Shown here one piece after another: positions 42,957-51,434 of a stretch of 64,000 nucleotides of DNA. Position numbers and translations under genes: made by a program. This stretch comes from Flavobacterium palustre (GTDB lineage: Bacteria; Bacteroidota; Bacteroidia; Flavobacteriales; Flavobacteriaceae), in NCBI RefSeq assembly GCF_014639535.1, contig NZ_BMGA01000003.1, forward strand, positions 248,001 through 312,000, given 5' to 3'. The notes beneath the pieces were generated by a model, which saw only the letters and a list, made by a program, of their open reading frames with translations, was not told the origin of the DNA and made no database searches. How positions within the stretch are numbered: position 1 is the stretch's first letter; every line of letters begins with the position of its first letter.

Positions 42957-43121
42957 ACTGCCTACATTAGTTCCTATTTGATAAACTCAACACTAACAAC
43001 TTAGAATGAGCAAATCATCGTTACTATAGCAAGCCAATTCAGTTTGGAAGCTTGAACAGCGAGTTAGCTCAAAACTTGTCATCACGAGTTTATACAAACA
43101 ACTTAATGTAGGCTTTTTTTA
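42957..43121 (+). ncRNA. ssrS: 6S-like RNA (6S-Flavo type)
   Basis: About 165 nt between zapA and rny with no ORF. A closing helix pairs GCCTACATTA (42960-42969) with TAATGTAGGC (43104-43113), ending in a run of seven T that acts as terminator. A second helix pairs ATAAACTC (42981-42988) with GAGTTTAT (43086-43093). The inner part is a long AT-rich stem with an unpaired centre, as expected of 6S RNA, which binds the sigma-A-type RNA polymerase as an open-promoter mimic. Position after zapA agrees with the known location of 6S RNA. I have not run a covariance model. Confidence 0.75.
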
Positions 43122-43142
43122 TATATTAATTTTTAAATAAAC

Positions 43143-44705
43143 ATGGACATATTAACAATTATCATTTCAGGGATTATAGGCATCGCAATAGGATTTGCCA
43201 TTGCCAAAATCATAGAAAAAAGCAACATTTCTAATCTAATTAAAAACGCTAAAAAAGAAGCCGCTTCGATATTAAAAGACGCCAATTTTGAAGCTGAAAA
43301 CATAAAAAAAGACAAAATTCTTCAGGCAAAAGAAAAATTCATTGAATTAAAAGCCGAACACGAACAAGTAATTTTGGCTCGTGACAAAAAAGTAGCTGAA
43401 GTAGAAAAAAGAATCAGAGACAAAGAATCTCAGGTTTCTAACGAATTATCCAAAGCTAAAAAAGTCAACGATGATTTCGAGAAAAAAACAGCCGAATTTG
43501 AAGCTAAAATTGAAGTTTTAGACAAAAAACAAGCAGAAGTTGACAGATTGCACAAAAGTCAATTGCAACAACTGGAATTGATTTCCGGTTTATCGGCTGA
43601 AGAGGCCAAAGAACAACTAGTTGAAGGTTTAAAAGCTGAAGCTAAAACTACAGCAATGTCTCATATTCAGGACACTATTGAAGAGGCAAAATTAACGGCT
43701 CAGCAGGAAGCTAAAAAAATCATCATCAACACGATCCAACGTGTTGGAACAGAAGAAGCCGTAGAAAACTGTGTTTCTGTATTCAATATCGAATCAGATG
43801 ATGTAAAAGGTAGAATTATCGGTCGTGAAGGACGAAATATCCGTGCTTTAGAAGCCGCAACTGGTGTAGAAATCATTGTTGACGATACTCCGGAAGCGAT
43901 TATACTTTCTTGTTTTGACCCGGTTAGAAGAGAAATCGCACGTTTGTCTTTACACAAATTAGTTACTGACGGACGTATTCACCCGGCACGTATTGAAGAA
44001 GTGGTTGCTAAAACTGCTAAACAAATTGATGACGAAATCATCGAAGTTGGAAAACGTACCGTTATCGATTTAGGAATTCACGGTTTACACCCTGAATTAA
44101 TCAAAGTTGTTGGTAGAATGAAATACCGCTCTTCTTACGGACAAAACTTATTACAACACTCTCGCGAAGTTTCTAAACTTTGTGGATTGATGGCTGCCGA
44201 ATTAGGATTAAACGTTAAATTAGCAAAAAGAGCTGGTTTATTACACGATATTGGAAAAGTACCGGATACTGAAAGTGATTTACCGCACGCTCTATTAGGT
44301 ATGCAATGGGCTGAGAAATATGGCGAAAAAGAAGAAGTTTGCAACGCTATTGGAGCACACCACGACGAAATTGAAATGAAATCATTATTGTCTCCAATTG
44401 TACAGGTTTGCGATGCTATTTCAGGGGCAAGACCAGGAGCCAGAAGACAGGTTTTAGATTCTTATATCCAACGTTTAAAAGATTTAGAAGACGTGGCTTA
44501 CGGATTCAACGGAGTTAAAAATGCTTATGCTATTCAGGCTGGTAGAGAGTTACGTGTAATTGTAGAAAGTGAAAAAGTTTCTGATGACAATGCAGCAACT
44601 TTATCTTTCGAAATTTCACAAAAAATCCAAACTGAAATGACTTATCCAGGTCAGGTGAAAGTAACAGTGATCAGAGAAACCAGAGCAGTCAATATTGCTA
44701 AATAG
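43143..44705 (+). CDS. rny: Ribonuclease Y
   Basis: 520 aa endoribonuclease of mRNA decay, anchored to the membrane by an N-terminal helix (about 3-21). A long coiled coil (about 25-170) leads to a KH domain (about 210-275; [29 protein letters not shown]) and an HD domain (about 335-430) with [17 protein letters not shown] and [10 protein letters not shown] carrying the metal residues. The C-terminal part is the family-specific domain. Length is that of known RNase Y. Follows the 6S-like RNA at 22 bp after its T run. Confidence 0.94.
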   Translation: MDILTIIISGIIGIAIGFAIAKIIEKSNISNLIKNAKKEAASILKDANFEAENIKKDKILQAKEKFIELKAEHEQVILARDKKVAEVEKRIRDKESQVSNELSKAKKVNDDFEKKTAEFEAKIEVLDKKQAEVDRLHKSQLQQLELISGLSAEEAKEQLVEGLKAEAKTTAMSHIQDTIEEAKLTAQQEAKKIIINTIQRVGTEEAVENCVSVFNIESDDVKGRIIGREGRNIRALEAATGVEIIVDDTPEAIILSCFDPVRREIARLSLHKLVTDGRIHPARIEEVVAKTAKQIDDEIIEVGKRTVIDLGIHGLHPELIKVVGRMKYRSSYGQNLLQHSREVSKLCGLMAAELGLNVKLAKRAGLLHDIGKVPDTESDLPHALLGMQWAEKYGEKEEVCNAIGAHHDEIEMKSLLSPIVQVCDAISGARPGARRQVLDSYIQRLKDLEDVAYGFNGVKNAYAIQAGRELRVIVESEKVSDDNAATLSFEISQKIQTEMTYPGQVKVTVIRETRAVNIAK

Positions 44706-44720
44706 GACTATAAAATTCCA

Positions 44721-44740
44721 ATCCCGATAGCTATCGGGAT
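44721..44740. repeat. Perfect 20-bp palindrome
   Basis: ATCCCGATAG and CTATCGGGAT are exact reverse complements. A related ccgat...atcgg core is part of the terminator at 2711-2746. Confidence 0.55.
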
Positions 44741-44741
44741 A

Positions 44742-44790
44742 AAACTCCAAATTCTAATTTATAAATTATTGGAATTTGGAGTTTTTTATT
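44742..44790. terminator. Terminator of rny
   Basis: AAACTCCAAATTC and GAATTTGGAGTTT form a perfect 13-bp stem, followed by a T run. Confidence 0.75.
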
Positions 44791-44834
44791 TGCTCCCTAA
44801 AATTGGAATTTGATTTTTGGAATTTGAGATTTAA

Positions 44835-45737
44835 CTACATATTCTTTCTGGGATGGCAACTCTCCAGTACTTCGGTTAGAAATGTCCGATCCAAATGCAA
44901 ATAAACTTCGGTAGTAGTTATCGACTCATGACCAAGCATTAATTGAATCGAACGCAAATCGGCACCATTTTCTAAAAGATGGGTTGCAAATGAATGCCTA
45001 AAAGTATGCGGACTGATTTTTTTATTCAAATTAATCTTAGCAGCTAAATTACTGATGATAGTAAAAACCATCGCTCTTGTCAATTGCCCTCCTCTCCTGT
45101 TTAAAAACAAAACATCAGTACATTCTCTTTTAACCGAAACAAGCGGTCTTACATTATTTTTATAAAGAAGAATGTATTTTTTGGTCGAATTTGCAATTGG
45201 CACAAAACGTTCTTTATTTCCTTTTCCGGTAATTTTAATAAAACCTTCTTCAAAAAACAAATCGGATATTTTAAGCGAAACCAATTCCGATACCCGCAAG
45301 CCACAGCCATATAAAGTTTCTAACATGGCTCGATTACGTTCTCCTTCATTTGAAGACAAATCAATTGCACCTATTAAAGCATCAATTTCTTCCACCGAAA
45401 GAGTATCAGGTAATTTCCTACCTATTTTAGGAGATTCTATTAACTCCATTGGATTATCATTACGATAATCTTCAAAAATCAAATAACTAAAAAAGCTATT
45501 CAGACCCGAAATAATCCTGGCTTGGGAACGGGCATTAAGCTGACTAGAAATTGCATAAACAAACTGCTGAAGGGTCTCTTCCTTAATTTTTAATGGAGAA
45601 ATCTCAATGCGATTCTCAGAAAGAAACAAACACAATCGCTCAATATCAAAAGAATAATTCGCAACAGTATTCTTTGACAAACCACGCTCTATTTTAAGAT
45701 AGGATTGATAACTTTTGATATAGGATTCCCAATTCAT
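44835..45737 (-). CDS. xerD: Tyrosine recombinase XerD
   Basis: 300 aa from ATG 45737; a longer frame to 45755 is possible. N-terminal SAM-like DNA-binding domain (about 1-85; SYQSYLKIERGLSKNTVANY) and catalytic domain with Arg in GCGLRVSELVSL, Lys in KGNKERFVP, HTFRHSFATH, GHESITTTEVYLH (nucleophile Tyr near the end). Size, lack of an adjacent integrase-type accessory gene, and core-genome position fit the dimer-resolution XerC/D pair rather than a phage integrase. Confidence 0.9.
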   Translation of the reverse strand: MNWESYIKSYQSYLKIERGLSKNTVANYSFDIERLCLFLSENRIEISPLKIKEETLQQFVYAISSQLNARSQARIISGLNSFFSYLIFEDYRNDNPMELIESPKIGRKLPDTLSVEEIDALIGAIDLSSNEGERNRAMLETLYGCGLRVSELVSLKISDLFFEEGFIKITGKGNKERFVPIANSTKKYILLYKNNVRPLVSVKRECTDVLFLNRRGGQLTRAMVFTIISNLAAKINLNKKISPHTFRHSFATHLLENGADLRSIQLMLGHESITTTEVYLHLDRTFLTEVLESCHPRKNM

Positions 45738-45764
45738 ACTACAAATAAACGACATTTATAAACA

Positions 45765-45792
45765 TAAAAAAACCTCCCGAATCGAGAGGTTG
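45765..45792 (-). terminator. Terminator of beta-barrel gene 1
   Basis: AACCTC-CGA and CG-GAGGTT arms with a mismatch; the A run to the left becomes a U run on the minus strand. Confidence 0.6.
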
Positions 45793-45815
45793 TTTCTATA
45801 GTTGACAATTGAGTA

Positions 45816-46325
45816 TTAAAACTTATAACTAAGTCCAAAAAAGAAACCACTTAGTTTTGAACTAAAATCGTTATTTCCGCCTTCAACCAAATTCGACAAT
45901 CCAAAGTTATACTTACCATCCAATGAAAACTCTTCGTTCAAATCAAAAGATAACCCCAGATCTAAACCAAAATTCAAAGTTTTAGATCCCTCGCCTGCAT
46001 CTAATAGAAATCCAAAATCTGGACCGGCTAATAAACTTAAATCTTCTACTACAGGAAACTTCGCTAAAACAGGAATTTGAATCTGGTCTAAATCATTAAC
46101 TGAAACATACAATAACTCTGGCTGAACATGAAACTTATCTGAAACTGTAATATCTACAAATCCTCCAGCATAAAAACCTGTTTCAGCATTATTATAGGAA
46201 CTTCCATCTAATTTACCATGAGCATTAGCAAAATCAACACCCGCTTTTAAACCAAACTTAGCTTCTTGTGCATTAGCAAAACCAAAAACAAACACAGCAA
46301 CAACTGATAAAATAACTTTCTTCAT
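45816..46325 (-). CDS. Outer-membrane beta-barrel protein 1 (porin-like)
   Basis: 169 aa from ATG 46325 (the frame is open to 46352). Signal peptide MKKVILSVVAVFVFGFANAQ. The mature part alternates polar and apolar residues in strands typical of 8-stranded OmpA/OmpX-like barrels and ends in a C-terminal aromatic (LSYKF). The signal peptide is nearly identical to that of gene 47135-47647 on the same strand, so they are paralogs. Function unknown. Confidence 0.82.
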   Translation of the reverse strand: MKKVILSVVAVFVFGFANAQEAKFGLKAGVDFANAHGKLDGSSYNNAETGFYAGGFVDITVSDKFHVQPELLYVSVNDLDQIQIPVLAKFPVVEDLSLLAGPDFGFLLDAGEGSKTLNFGLDLGLSFDLNEEFSLDGKYNFGLSNLVEGGNNDFSSKLSGFFFGLSYKF

Positions 46326-46374
46326 TTTTTTACTTGTTAAAATTCGACACAAATATAAGATTTATTCTAATAAA

Positions 46375-46404
46375 AAAACCTCTCCTTTTGAGAAGAGGTT
46401 TTAA
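46375..46404 (-). terminator. Terminator of beta-barrel gene 2
   Basis: AACCTCT and AGAGGTT arms around a 9-base loop with A run on the left. Confidence 0.65.
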
Positions 46405-46422
46405 ATAAAATTTTAAAAATTA

Positions 46423-46953
46423 TTAAAAATGCAATGCAAAACCAATATTTAGCTGAAAAATACCTTTATCAGTAAAATCTTCATTCAAACTAAGATTATA
46501 ACGCAATCCTGGCTCAATAGAAACATTATCCCCTAAAAAGATAGCATATCCAGCTCCAATACCTAACCACATTGGGTTTTCAGACGCGTCTTTAATTGAT
46601 GCTCCTGTCAAATCCAAAGTCACGGGAATCATACTTTCTACATAATATTTGGCTCCTAATCGATAAGAAAAAATACTTGAATCAAAAACACTTTCTCCAC
46701 CGTAACCTAAACCTGCTTTTAAAGCAAAATTATCTGCTATAAAATAACCTCCATCTAAACCAATATTATACTCCGATTCTCCATCAGAAGTAGCAAGAGA
46801 AAAACTAGTACTACCAAGCATAGCATTTCCTGTATTTGCTTCAATTAACCACTTACCTTTTGCTGTTTGTCCTCCTGAAGAACTTTTCATGTCTTGCGCA
46901 TTAGAAAACACAAATGCCAACATTGCCGCTGCTGTTAAAATGATTTTTTTCAT
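46423..46953 (-). CDS. Outer-membrane beta-barrel protein 2
   Basis: 176 aa. Signal peptide (about 1-19, AFVFSNAQ). Strand pattern and C-terminal Phe (NIGFALHF) of an outer-membrane barrel. It contains FIADNFALKAGLGYGG and WLGIGAGYAIFLGDNVSIEPGLRY, a repeating design of Bacteroidota porin-like proteins. More distant from the other barrels of the cluster. Role unknown. Confidence 0.8.
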   Translation of the reverse strand: MKKIILTAAAMLAFVFSNAQDMKSSSGGQTAKGKWLIEANTGNAMLGSTSFSLATSDGESEYNIGLDGGYFIADNFALKAGLGYGGESVFDSSIFSYRLGAKYYVESMIPVTLDLTGASIKDASENPMWLGIGAGYAIFLGDNVSIEPGLRYNLSLNEDFTDKGIFQLNIGFALHF

Positions 46954-47082
46954 AGTTTAAGTTGTTAAATTAATAATTTATTAACTTAAAATTATCAAAT
47001 TCGCAAAACCAAAAAACAAGTCCTATTAAAAACTTATCAACAACACTATTAACAATGTTTTAACAAGAATAATATAAAGCAT

Positions 47083-47112
47083 AAAAAAAGACCATTCTCT
47101 CGAATGGTCTTT
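47083..47112 (-). terminator. Terminator of beta-barrel gene 3
   Basis: AAAGACCATTC and GAATGGTCTTT form a perfect 11-bp stem around tctc. Confidence 0.8.
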
Positions 47113-47134
47113 GTAGTTTTTTTTAATGGCTTGA

Positions 47135-47647
47135 TTAGAATTTATATCCTAGACCAAGAAAAAAACCATTAACTTTAGCACTATATCCTGACGGAGCGTC
47201 TTCAAAAAAATCTGTTAATCCTAAATTATATTTGGCTTCTACCATAAAATGCTCATTTATATCATAAGCAGCACCAAAATCGATACCAACACCAAAGCTT
47301 TTGAATCCTTCTATCTTCTCATTTAAATCAAATAACAAATCCGGACCAGCTAAAACACTTACCTTATCAGCTATATAATATTTAGCCAAAATTGGTAACT
47401 GTAACTGACTACCTCCATCAGCAGTTACTATTACTAACTCTGGTTGAACATGAAACTTTTCTGAAGCAGTAAAATCAGCAAAGAAACCTCCAAAAAAAGC
47501 AGTCGTATTATTACTTACATTAAGCCCTTCTACTTCAATTTTTGAAGTCGCAAAATCAGCACCTGCAATAACCCCAAATTTAACTTCTTGTGCATTAGCC
47601 AATCCAAATGCAAACACTGCCACAACTGATAAAATAACTTTTTTCAT
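47135..47647 (-). CDS. Outer-membrane beta-barrel protein 3 (porin-like)
   Basis: 170 aa. Signal peptide MKKVILSVVAVFAFGLANAQ, nearly identical to that of barrel 1. KFHVQPELVIVT, LQLPILAKYYIADKVSVLAGPDLLFDL and the closing GLGYKF recur in both, so the two genes arose by duplication. Outer membrane, function unknown. The following 330 bp to the next barrel gene are AT-rich and show no gene I can support. Confidence 0.82.
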   Translation of the reverse strand: MKKVILSVVAVFAFGLANAQEVKFGVIAGADFATSKIEVEGLNVSNNTTAFFGGFFADFTASEKFHVQPELVIVTADGGSQLQLPILAKYYIADKVSVLAGPDLLFDLNEKIEGFKSFGVGIDFGAAYDINEHFMVEAKYNLGLTDFFEDAPSGYSAKVNGFFLGLGYKF

Positions 47648-47977
47648 TTTTTTTATATTTGTTAAAATTTGAGCACAAACCTAAAACAAATACTACCATA
47701 AAACCTAATTTTATGTTAAAACAAAATCTTAAAAACAGATGCGTCATCGAAAAAAGAAAAATAACAAAAAACTCATTTACAGACAATTACAAACAACACT
47801 CTCACCTAATTCCGTGATTTTTTAAAACATCAACAACACAGACACAAAAACAAGTTTTTTCTTTCAAAAACAATGTCTTTTTTCATTTTTTTAATGTTTA
47901 TTTTACAAAAGAACACAATAAAATAAACAGCAAACTGTTTTATATTTACAGTCTCGAATCTTAAACAAAAAAGTATT

Positions 47978-48532
47978 ATGAAAAAATTAATTTTAATTGC
48001 AATCATGCTTTTTAGCATAACAACAGTACTACAAGCACAATCTATTCGTTTTGGTGTTAAAGCTGGAGCAAATTTTGCTAATCAAAACGGAGACACTCCT
48101 CCTGAATTTGAAAGCAAAGAATCTATTACCAGCTATCACGCTGGTTTATTAGCTGAAGTTAAACTGTTTGACAGTTTTGCAATCCAGCCGGAGCTTTTAT
48201 ATTCTACTCAAGGTGCAACCTATAAAGATGCTGTAGAAGAATTTAAAAATGAACTAGGATACTTATCTATTCCTGTTTTAGCTAAATTTTACCTAAGCAA
48301 AAGCTTAAGTCTGGAACTAGGTCCACAAGCTTCATTCTTATTGAGTGAAAAAAATGATTTTGATGTAGAAGATGCTGAAACTTTCGAATTTGGTGTAGTA
48401 GGCGGATTAGGTTTAAATATTACCAAAAATCTTTTTGTTCAAGCCCGTTACGGACTTGGATTAACAGAAGCATCTAAAAATGCCGATATTAAAAACTCAA
48501 CTATTCAGCTATCCGCCGGAATTATGTTTTAA
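47978..48532 (+). CDS. Outer-membrane beta-barrel protein 4 (porin family)
   Basis: 184 aa, opposite strand to the other three barrels. Signal peptide (about 1-21, LQAQS). It shares the strand design GVKAGANFANQNG, FAIQPELLYSTQGA, LSIPVLAKFYLSKSLSLELGPQASFLLSE with barrels 1 and 3, and ends IQLSAGIMF. A TATATTTA element is at 47941-47948. Confidence 0.82.
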   Translation: MKKLILIAIMLFSITTVLQAQSIRFGVKAGANFANQNGDTPPEFESKESITSYHAGLLAEVKLFDSFAIQPELLYSTQGATYKDAVEEFKNELGYLSIPVLAKFYLSKSLSLELGPQASFLLSEKNDFDVEDAETFEFGVVGGLGLNITKNLFVQARYGLGLTEASKNADIKNSTIQLSAGIMF

Positions 48533-48553
48533 AAAAACTGATAATTATTTAAG

Positions 48554-48585
48554 AACCGTTTCGAATTATCGGGACGGTTTTTTTA
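48554..48585 (+). terminator. Terminator of beta-barrel gene 4
   Basis: AACCGTTTCG and CGGGACGGTT (two G-T wobbles), then a T run. It reaches up to 23 bp before the aroQ start. Confidence 0.75.
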
Positions 48586-48607
48586 TTTTTACAAAAAGAT
48601 AAAAAAA

Positions 48608-49021
48608 ATGAAAATTAGCATTATAAATGGCCCTAACCTAAACTTATTAGGAAAACGCGAACCTGAAATTTATGGAAGTTTAACTTTCGAAGAATATTTT
48701 GAAGAAATCAAAAAAAAATTCCCTTCCATCGAATTTACTTATTACCAAAGCAATATTGAAGGTGAATTAATTGACAAAATACAGGAATTTGGGTTTTCTT
48801 ATGACGGAATCATTCTGAATGCCGGTGCCTACACACATACGTCTGTGGGTATTGGTGATGCTGTAAAAGGAATCACAACTCCAGTAGTTGAAGTACATAT
48901 TTCAAATACTTTTTCCAGAGAAAGTTTCAGACATCAATCGTATATCTCAGGAAATGCTAAAGGTGTAGTTTTAGGATTTGGACTTAAAAGTTATGATTTA
49001 GCCATACAATCGTTCTTATAG
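48608..49021 (+). CDS. aroQ: 3-dehydroquinate dehydratase, type II
   Basis: 137 aa dodecameric dehydratase of the shikimate pathway (3-dehydroquinate to 3-dehydroshikimate). INGPNLNLLGKREPEIYGSLTF carries the catalytic Tyr and Arg, NAGAYTHTSVGIGDAV the substrate loop, and EVHISNTFSRESFRHQSYIS the catalytic His. Length is typical. Single gene closed by a terminator. Confidence 0.95.
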   Translation: MKISIINGPNLNLLGKREPEIYGSLTFEEYFEEIKKKFPSIEFTYYQSNIEGELIDKIQEFGFSYDGIILNAGAYTHTSVGIGDAVKGITTPVVEVHISNTFSRESFRHQSYISGNAKGVVLGFGLKSYDLAIQSFL

Positions 49022-49044
49022 TCCCTCCTATTTTATAAAGAAAA

Positions 49045-49085
49045 AAAAAGGTATCAATGACACTCAATCATCGATACCTTTTTTT
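49045..49085 (+). terminator. Terminator of aroQ
   Basis: AAAGGTATC and GATACCTTT arms plus an inner ATGA/TCAT pair, followed by eight T. Between it and the tRNA (49086-49234) nothing else is recognised. Confidence 0.85.
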
Positions 49086-49234
49086 TATTGTATTTTCCAT
49101 TATAAATCACCCTCTAATCACAGCTTTTTCCTCTATCTGACGATTAGATTTTACCTTGTTCAAAACCAGCATTTTTGAAAAACAAAAAGCAACAAAAAAC
49201 CCTTAAACAATTGATGTTTAAGGGTTTGTTTTCG

Positions 49235-49308
49235 TAGCGAAGACGGGAGTTGAACCCGTGACCTCAGGGTTATGAATCCTGCGCTCTAACCAACTGAGCT
49301 ACCTCGCC
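49235..49308 (-). tRNA. tRNA-Met (CAT)
   Basis: 74 nt cloverleaf on the minus strand without encoded CCA. Acceptor GGCGAGG pairs with CTTCGCT (two G-U), D arm GCTC/GAGC, T arm ACGGG/CCCGT with loop TTCAACT. Anticodon loop TTCATAA gives CAT. The anticodon stem CAGGA/CCCTG has an A-C pair next to the loop. The overall body resembles elongator tRNA-Met of Bacteroidota; initiator is unlikely since the G-C triple before the loop is missing, and Ile2 (lysidine) cannot be fully excluded. Confidence 0.92.
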
Positions 49309-49462
49309 AAATGTTCAGGTCTATACTGTTCCTGATTGCGGGTGCAAAGATAGAAATAAATTTAAATTCCGCAAGCATAAAATGAAGAAAAAAAATATTT
49401 TTAAAAACGTTTTTTTTTAGACATTATATTCTATATATTCGAAAAAAAATAAATATGCCCCT

Positions 49463-49855
49463 ATGGATAATAAAGTACGTTACGAAATTGAGTTTCCTAT
49501 AAATTCTTCGCCACAATTATTATATCAATATATTTCTACTCCTTCCGGTTTATCTGAATGGTTTGCTGATGATGTTAATTCCAGAGGAGAATTTTTTACC
49601 TTTATCTGGAATGATTCAGAAGAAAAAGCAAGATTAGCATCAAAAAAATCAGGAGAAAAAGTAAAATTCAAATGGGTTGACACCGCTAATAAGGACACTG
49701 AATATTTTTTTGAATTACATATTCTCGAAGACGAGTTAACAAAAGACGTTTCTTTATTAATTATTGATTTTGCCGAAGAAGACGAAATTGACGAAGCGAA
49801 ACAATTATGGGAAAATCAAATTTCAGATTTGAAACATCTCTTAGGTTCTGTATAG
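49463..49855 (+). CDS. START-like (SRPBCC) domain protein
   Basis: 130 aa. VRYEIEFPINSSPQLLYQYISTPSGLSEWFADDV is typical of the AHSA1/START-like fold, with a beta-rich middle and a C-terminal helix (IDEAKQLWENQISDLKHLLGSV). Ligand unknown. The start is ATG 49463; an out-of-frame ATG at 49454 is not used. Its transcript is stopped by the hairpin before the next gene. Confidence 0.82.
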   Translation: MDNKVRYEIEFPINSSPQLLYQYISTPSGLSEWFADDVNSRGEFFTFIWNDSEEKARLASKKSGEKVKFKWVDTANKDTEYFFELHILEDELTKDVSLLIIDFAEEDEIDEAKQLWENQISDLKHLLGSV

Positions 49856-49875
49856 CGAATTCTATATTTATAACT

Positions 49876-49883
49876 TATATTTG
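49876..49883 (+). promoter_or_regulatory. -7 element (TATATTTG) overlapping a terminator
   Basis: Exact TAnnTTTG match whose last base is the first base of the terminator stem. A transcript from it would start near 49890 and so lack most of the 5' arm. Confidence 0.5.
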
Positions 49884-49910
49884 CCCTGAACAAAATTCAG
49901 GGCTTTTTTT
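49883..49910 (+). terminator. Terminator abutting the aminotransferase start codon
   Basis: GCCCTGAA (49883-49890), loop caaaa, TTCAGGGC (49896-49903), then seven T that end exactly at the ATG 49911. Confidence 0.85.
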
Positions 49911-50753
49911 ATGATTAATTTCAACGGAACTTTAGTAACTCAAGATTCAAATATATTAACACAAAACCGTGGTTTTTTATACGGAGATGCTGTTTTTGAA
50001 ACGGTTAAAATTTTCAATTCTAAAGTACTTTATTTAGAAGACCATTACTTTAGATTAATGGCATCAATGCGGGTAGTACGCATGGAGATTCCAATGAATT
50101 TTACCATGGAATATTTTGAGGAACAACTTCTTTCTGTAACCAACAAATTGGCTATTTCCAATTCCGCCAGAGCCCGGATTACGGTTTTCAGAAATGATGG
50201 CGGTTATTATTTACCTATTGACAATACCGTTTCTTTTTTAGTTCATGCTTCTGCAATAGAATCAGCACCTTATTCTTTTGAAGAAAAAGAATATGAGGTG
50301 GATTTATTTAAGGATTTTTATATCACAAAACAGTTATTATCTTCAATTAAGACCACAAACAGAATTCTGAATGTAACAGCAAGTATTTTTGCAAATGAAA
50401 ATACTCTGGACAATTGTTTGTTATTAAACGACAGTAAAAATGTAGTAGAAGCAATTCAGGGAAATCTTTTCATGTTGACAGGAAATAAATTAATTACTCC
50501 TCCGGTTTCTGAAGGCTGTTTGAACGGCATTATGCGCAAACAAGTTTTAAAATTAGCTAAAACTATTTCCGGAATTGAAGTTGTTGAAGAAGCAATCTCT
50601 CCATTTGAACTTCAAAAAGCCGATGAATTGTTTATTACCAATGTTATAAAAGGAATTCAGCCAATTACCAAGTACAGGAAAAAGACTTTTGGAGTGAGTT
50701 TTTCTAAACAAATAATAGCTAAGCTAAACGAGGAAATAGTTGCTGTTGTTTAA
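49911..50753 (+). CDS. Class IV aminotransferase (aminodeoxychorismate lyase or D-/branched aminotransferase type)
   Basis: 280 aa PLP fold type IV. RGFLYGDAVFETVKIFNSK near residue 20, the candidate PLP Lys in LSSIKTTNRILN (about 145), Glu in VVEAIQGNLFMLTG (about 182) and ITPPVSEGCLNGIMR. This pattern fits PabC-like aminodeoxychorismate lyases, but family members also include D-amino acid transaminases, so the reaction is left open. Its stop overlaps the stop of the minus-strand YqgE gene by 4 bp. Confidence 0.8.
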   Translation: MINFNGTLVTQDSNILTQNRGFLYGDAVFETVKIFNSKVLYLEDHYFRLMASMRVVRMEIPMNFTMEYFEEQLLSVTNKLAISNSARARITVFRNDGGYYLPIDNTVSFLVHASAIESAPYSFEEKEYEVDLFKDFYITKQLLSSIKTTNRILNVTASIFANENTLDNCLLLNDSKNVVEAIQGNLFMLTGNKLITPPVSEGCLNGIMRKQVLKLAKTISGIEVVEEAISPFELQKADELFITNVIKGIQPITKYRKKTFGVSFSKQIIAKLNEEIVAVV

Positions 50754-51310
50754 TTTAGGTATGGATTTTCAGGTGAATTAGACCATATTAAATAGTCTCC
50801 GCCTAACTCTATAATTTGCTCTTTCCAAAAATGAGCTGCCGATTTGCCTATAATTTTATTTTTATAAGTATTAGAAACAATAATCCAAGAATTAGCATCC
50901 ATTTCTGATTGCAATTGACTTTCTGACCAGCCGGTGTAACCTAAGAAAAAGCGAATATTATTTTTGTTGATTCTTCCGCTGTTAAGAAGTTCTTTGGTGG
51001 ACTCAAAATCACCGCCCCAATAAATTCCGTTAGAAATCTCAATACTGTTGGGAATCAGATTGGGAACATTGTGAATAAAATAAAGATTATCTTGCTCAAC
51101 AGGCCCGCCATTGTAAATTTTTAGACGGGAATTTATTTCAGGAATTAAATCGTTTATGGTATATTTCAAAGGTTTGTTGATGATAAAACCAACCGATCCG
51201 TCTTTGTCATGATCGGCTAATAAAATCACAGATCGATTAAATGATGAGTCTCCTATGATAGAAGGCTCAGCAATAAGTAATTGTCCTTTTATTAATTTTT
51301 CTGAAATCAT
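50750..51310 (-). CDS. YqgE/AlgH family protein
   Basis: 186 aa cytoplasmic protein. GQLLIAEPSIIGDSSFNRSVILLADHDKDGSVGFIINKPL is the family signature; the C-terminal half keeps FFLGYTGWSESQLQSEMDANSWI. Function unclear (linked to alginate regulation in Pseudomonas by older work). Convergent and overlapping with the aminotransferase gene by 4 bp. Confidence 0.92.
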   Translation of the reverse strand: MISEKLIKGQLLIAEPSIIGDSSFNRSVILLADHDKDGSVGFIINKPLKYTINDLIPEINSRLKIYNGGPVEQDNLYFIHNVPNLIPNSIEISNGIYWGGDFESTKELLNSGRINKNNIRFFLGYTGWSESQLQSEMDANSWIIVSNTYKNKIIGKSAAHFWKEQIIELGGDYLIWSNSPENPYLN

Positions 51311-51381
51311 GACTGCTTAAGTTTTTATTAAATTTAAGAAAAAAAAATAAAAAACTCCAAACATAATCGTTAAAAAGCATA

Positions 51382-51407
51382 AAAAAACCCTCAAAAGAGG
51401 GTTTTTT
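51382..51407 (-). terminator. Terminator of the HU gene
   Basis: AAAAAACCCTC and GAGGGTTTTTT form a perfect stem around aaaa, on both sides flanked by A and T runs. Confidence 0.9.
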
Positions 51408-51434
51408 ATATTGATGGATTTTGAAACTTATTTC

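Noticed and set aside
44835..45737. Phage or element integrase
   Set aside because: Sequence pattern and core context are those of XerD; no attachment-site repeats or phage genes are nearby.
47595..48018. Two minus-strand open frames in the gap before barrel gene 4
   Set aside because: Composition is that of AT-rich non-coding DNA, they overlap the signal peptides of real genes and lack promoter elements; no support.
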